8,525 nt of DNA from an uncultured Bacilli bacterium. Its GTDB lineage: Bacteria; Bacillota_I; Bacilli_A; RFN20; CAG-826. Below are positions 7,610-8,525 of this stretch, piece by piece. The notes below the pieces were generated by a model. It was not told where the DNA came from, did no database searches, and saw only the letters and a program-made list of their open reading frames with translations. The position numbers and the translations under genes are program-made. The DNA lies in NCBI GenBank assembly GCA_934168325.1, contig CAKPNG010000051.1, positions 1 through 8,525 on the forward strand, written 5' to 3'. The first letter of the stretch is position 1. Every line of letters begins with the position of its first letter.

Positions 7610-7858
7610 TAAATGATACTAAAGATAGTCAAGATACTACTTATAATAGATTGTAAATACGTTAAACAATGATAAATGTTTTAACATCCACAACTATATA
7701 CTTGAATAGATATGTCATAAAATCTATTTATATTATGATAACTTATTTTGATAAGTATTAAAAGGTAATAAAAATAATATATATTTAACTTGTCATTAAT
7801 AACAATATTAATTATTCAATAGTAATATCTTTAATAAACTAGGCCATTTAATAATTTA
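7610..7858. other. intergenic region between genes 4 and 3, no gene seen
   Basis: Together with the leader of gene 3 this is a 341-base gap. No plausible small gene, RNA gene or strong terminator for gene 4 is seen. It contains several weak AT-only inverted repeats: 7661-7668 with 7677-7685 (one bulge), 7705-7711 with 7722-7728, 7741-7746 with 7751-7756, and 7795-7801 with 7806-7812. None is followed by a convincing T-run on the minus strand. In DNA this AT-rich such short repeats arise easily by chance. Confidence 0.5.
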
Positions 7859-8398
7859 TTATCTCCATTCAGCCATAGCAGAACCTCGTGGATATAATCT
7901 AGTACCATGAAATTCTATAGCTCCTTCTTTATATTGCCCATTATATCCATCTTTTCTTAAGCTTAATAAATAATCTTTAGTTACTTCTTCATTAGTCGAC
8001 CATAAACAATAAGAAGTATCATCAAGCGCAAGATAATTTTGTAACCCATTATTATTAGAATTATTTAATTTAAATATTCCAACATCAGCCTTAACTGTCA
8101 TTTTTAAATCTTTATAAGATGTATTGTTATATGTCCACTTATAAGTAAATGAAAGCACAAGCTCCCATTTATCATTAATTATAAAATCATAATCATTACT
8201 AGTGGGCTTCTTTTTATAACAAAACTCATATGTATTATCTTTATTCATTGTTAGTCTTATGAGGTCATTAGCATTATCTTTAGCTGTACTAAACTGATAA
8301 TCATTTAGCATATATTCCTTAACTTTATTTGAAGGAGAGCAACCAAAAAGGATTATAGAGACTAACGGCAATAAATATAAAAAATTCAATTTCTTCAT
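7859..8398 (-). CDS. small lipoprotein of unknown function
   Basis: This 179-residue protein is not recognised. It opens with a good lipoprotein signal peptide: KK at 2-3, a hydrophobic core (LYLLPLVSIIL) and the lipobox LFGC with the lipidated C20. The mature part is about 160 residues, hydrophilic and probably beta-rich, with many aromatic residues (NTYEFCYKK, LSFTYKWTY) and cysteines at 60 and 131 that might pair outside the cell. It resembles small lipocalin- or META-like lipoproteins only in general character, and no family is claimed. Its ATG has no ribosome binding site but sits five bases after a perfect -10 box, so the mRNA is probably leaderless. The next Met, at residue 30, would remove the signal peptide and is not a plausible start. 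No clear terminator is seen after it. Confidence 0.82.
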   Translation of the reverse strand: MKKLNFLYLLPLVSIILFGCSPSNKVKEYMLNDYQFSTAKDNANDLIRLTMNKDNTYEFCYKKKPTSNDYDFIINDKWELVLSFTYKWTYNNTSYKDLKMTVKADVGIFKLNNSNNNGLQNYLALDDTSYCLWSTNEEVTKDYLLSLRKDGYNGQYKEGAIEFHGTRLYPRGSAMAEWR

Positions 8399-8403
8399 AA
8401 TTC

Positions 8404-8432
8404 ATTATAACAATAAATTAAAAATAGCTCAA
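8404..8432 (-). promoter_or_regulatory. extended -10 promoter of gene 4, predicting a leaderless mRNA
   Basis: The minus strand has -35 TTGAGC (8432-8427), a 17-base spacer and a perfect TATAAT (8409-8404) preceded by the extended -10 motif TGT. Only GAATT separates it from the ATG at 8398. With the usual distance from -10 box to start point, transcription begins at or within one base of the ATG. Confidence 0.8.
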
Positions 8433-8480
8433 TAAGCGAATATTGTTGGTTTGCGTTTCATATTTGTAGGTCGATAAAAA

Positions 8481-8525
8481 AATAAAAGAACCCTATAATT
8501 AAATTTGCGAAATAAAAAGAGGGTT
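8481..8525. terminator. part of a possible hairpin terminator cut by the window edge
   Basis: AACCCT at 8489-8494, preceded by an A-rich run (AATAAAAG), pairs with AGGGTT at 8520-8525, the last bases of the window. If the next bases continue as CTTTTATT this would be a bidirectional terminator separating gene 4 from its right-hand neighbour. The outer arm is not visible, and the 25-base AT-rich loop is long. Confidence 0.35.

Larger units (their letters stand above)
7526..7844. repeat. 10-bp inverted repeats spanning the gene 4 to gene 3 gap
   Basis: GCCTAGTTTA at 7526-7535 recurs as its exact reverse complement TAAACTAGGC at 7835-7844, enclosing 319 bases that include the promoter and ribosome binding site of gene 3. 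A related direct pair CTAGGCCAT sits at 7563-7571 and 7839-7847. No target-site duplication or coding sequence accompanies them, so a mobile element is only one weak possibility. Confidence 0.4.

Noticed and set aside
7610..7858. CRISPR, riboswitch or small RNA in the long gap
   Set aside because: There is no regular repeat-spacer pattern and no conserved riboswitch core. Only short AT-only inverted repeats are seen, as expected by chance.
226..8398. Mycoplasma-type code with TGA as tryptophan
   Set aside because: All tryptophans at recognisable motifs are TGG, and all four genes are full length without reading through TGA.

Overview
The window is very AT-rich DNA with clear bacterial signals: TATAAT-type promoters, AGGAG-type ribosome binding sites and intrinsic terminators. 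Tryptophan is written TGG throughout and no long reading frame depends on reading TGA, so the standard bacterial code fits. The base composition, the lipoprotein signal peptides, a papain-family protease with a lectin-like domain, and BspA-type leucine-rich repeats all point to a low-GC Bacillota relative, probably a host- or gut-associated member of Bacilli or a related uncultured lineage. This placement is inference from style and domain content. There is no marker gene in the window.

Layout: 1-225 is non-coding, with an 18-bp perfect inverted repeat and the promoter of gene 1. Gene 1 (226-2478, +) is a large lipoprotein of unknown function built from three divergent repeats plus a C-terminal domain. 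Gene 2 (2633-4732, +) is an exported, membrane-tethered C1A cysteine protease with lectin-like and surface-adhesin-type modules; three 11-bp repeats lie across its predicted transcription start. A strong bidirectional terminator (4784-4830) separates it from the convergent gene 3 (4884-7517, -), a lipoprotein with BspA-type leucine-rich repeats. After a 341-bp gap comes gene 4 (7859-8398, -), a small lipoprotein whose mRNA appears to be leaderless. The right edge holds part of another hairpin.

All four genes encode exported proteins: three lipoproteins and one protein with a signal peptide and a C-terminal membrane anchor. No cytosolic, transport, regulatory or mobile-element gene is visible. 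Each gene has its own promoter candidate, so this is a cluster of independently transcribed surface proteins rather than one operon. A shared role in contact with host or community proteins and glycans, with proteolysis by gene 2, is reasonable inference but not shown by the sequence. The most interesting points are in gene control: the leaderless start of gene 4, the hairpin between ribosome binding site and start codon of gene 3, and the phased repeats at gene 2.
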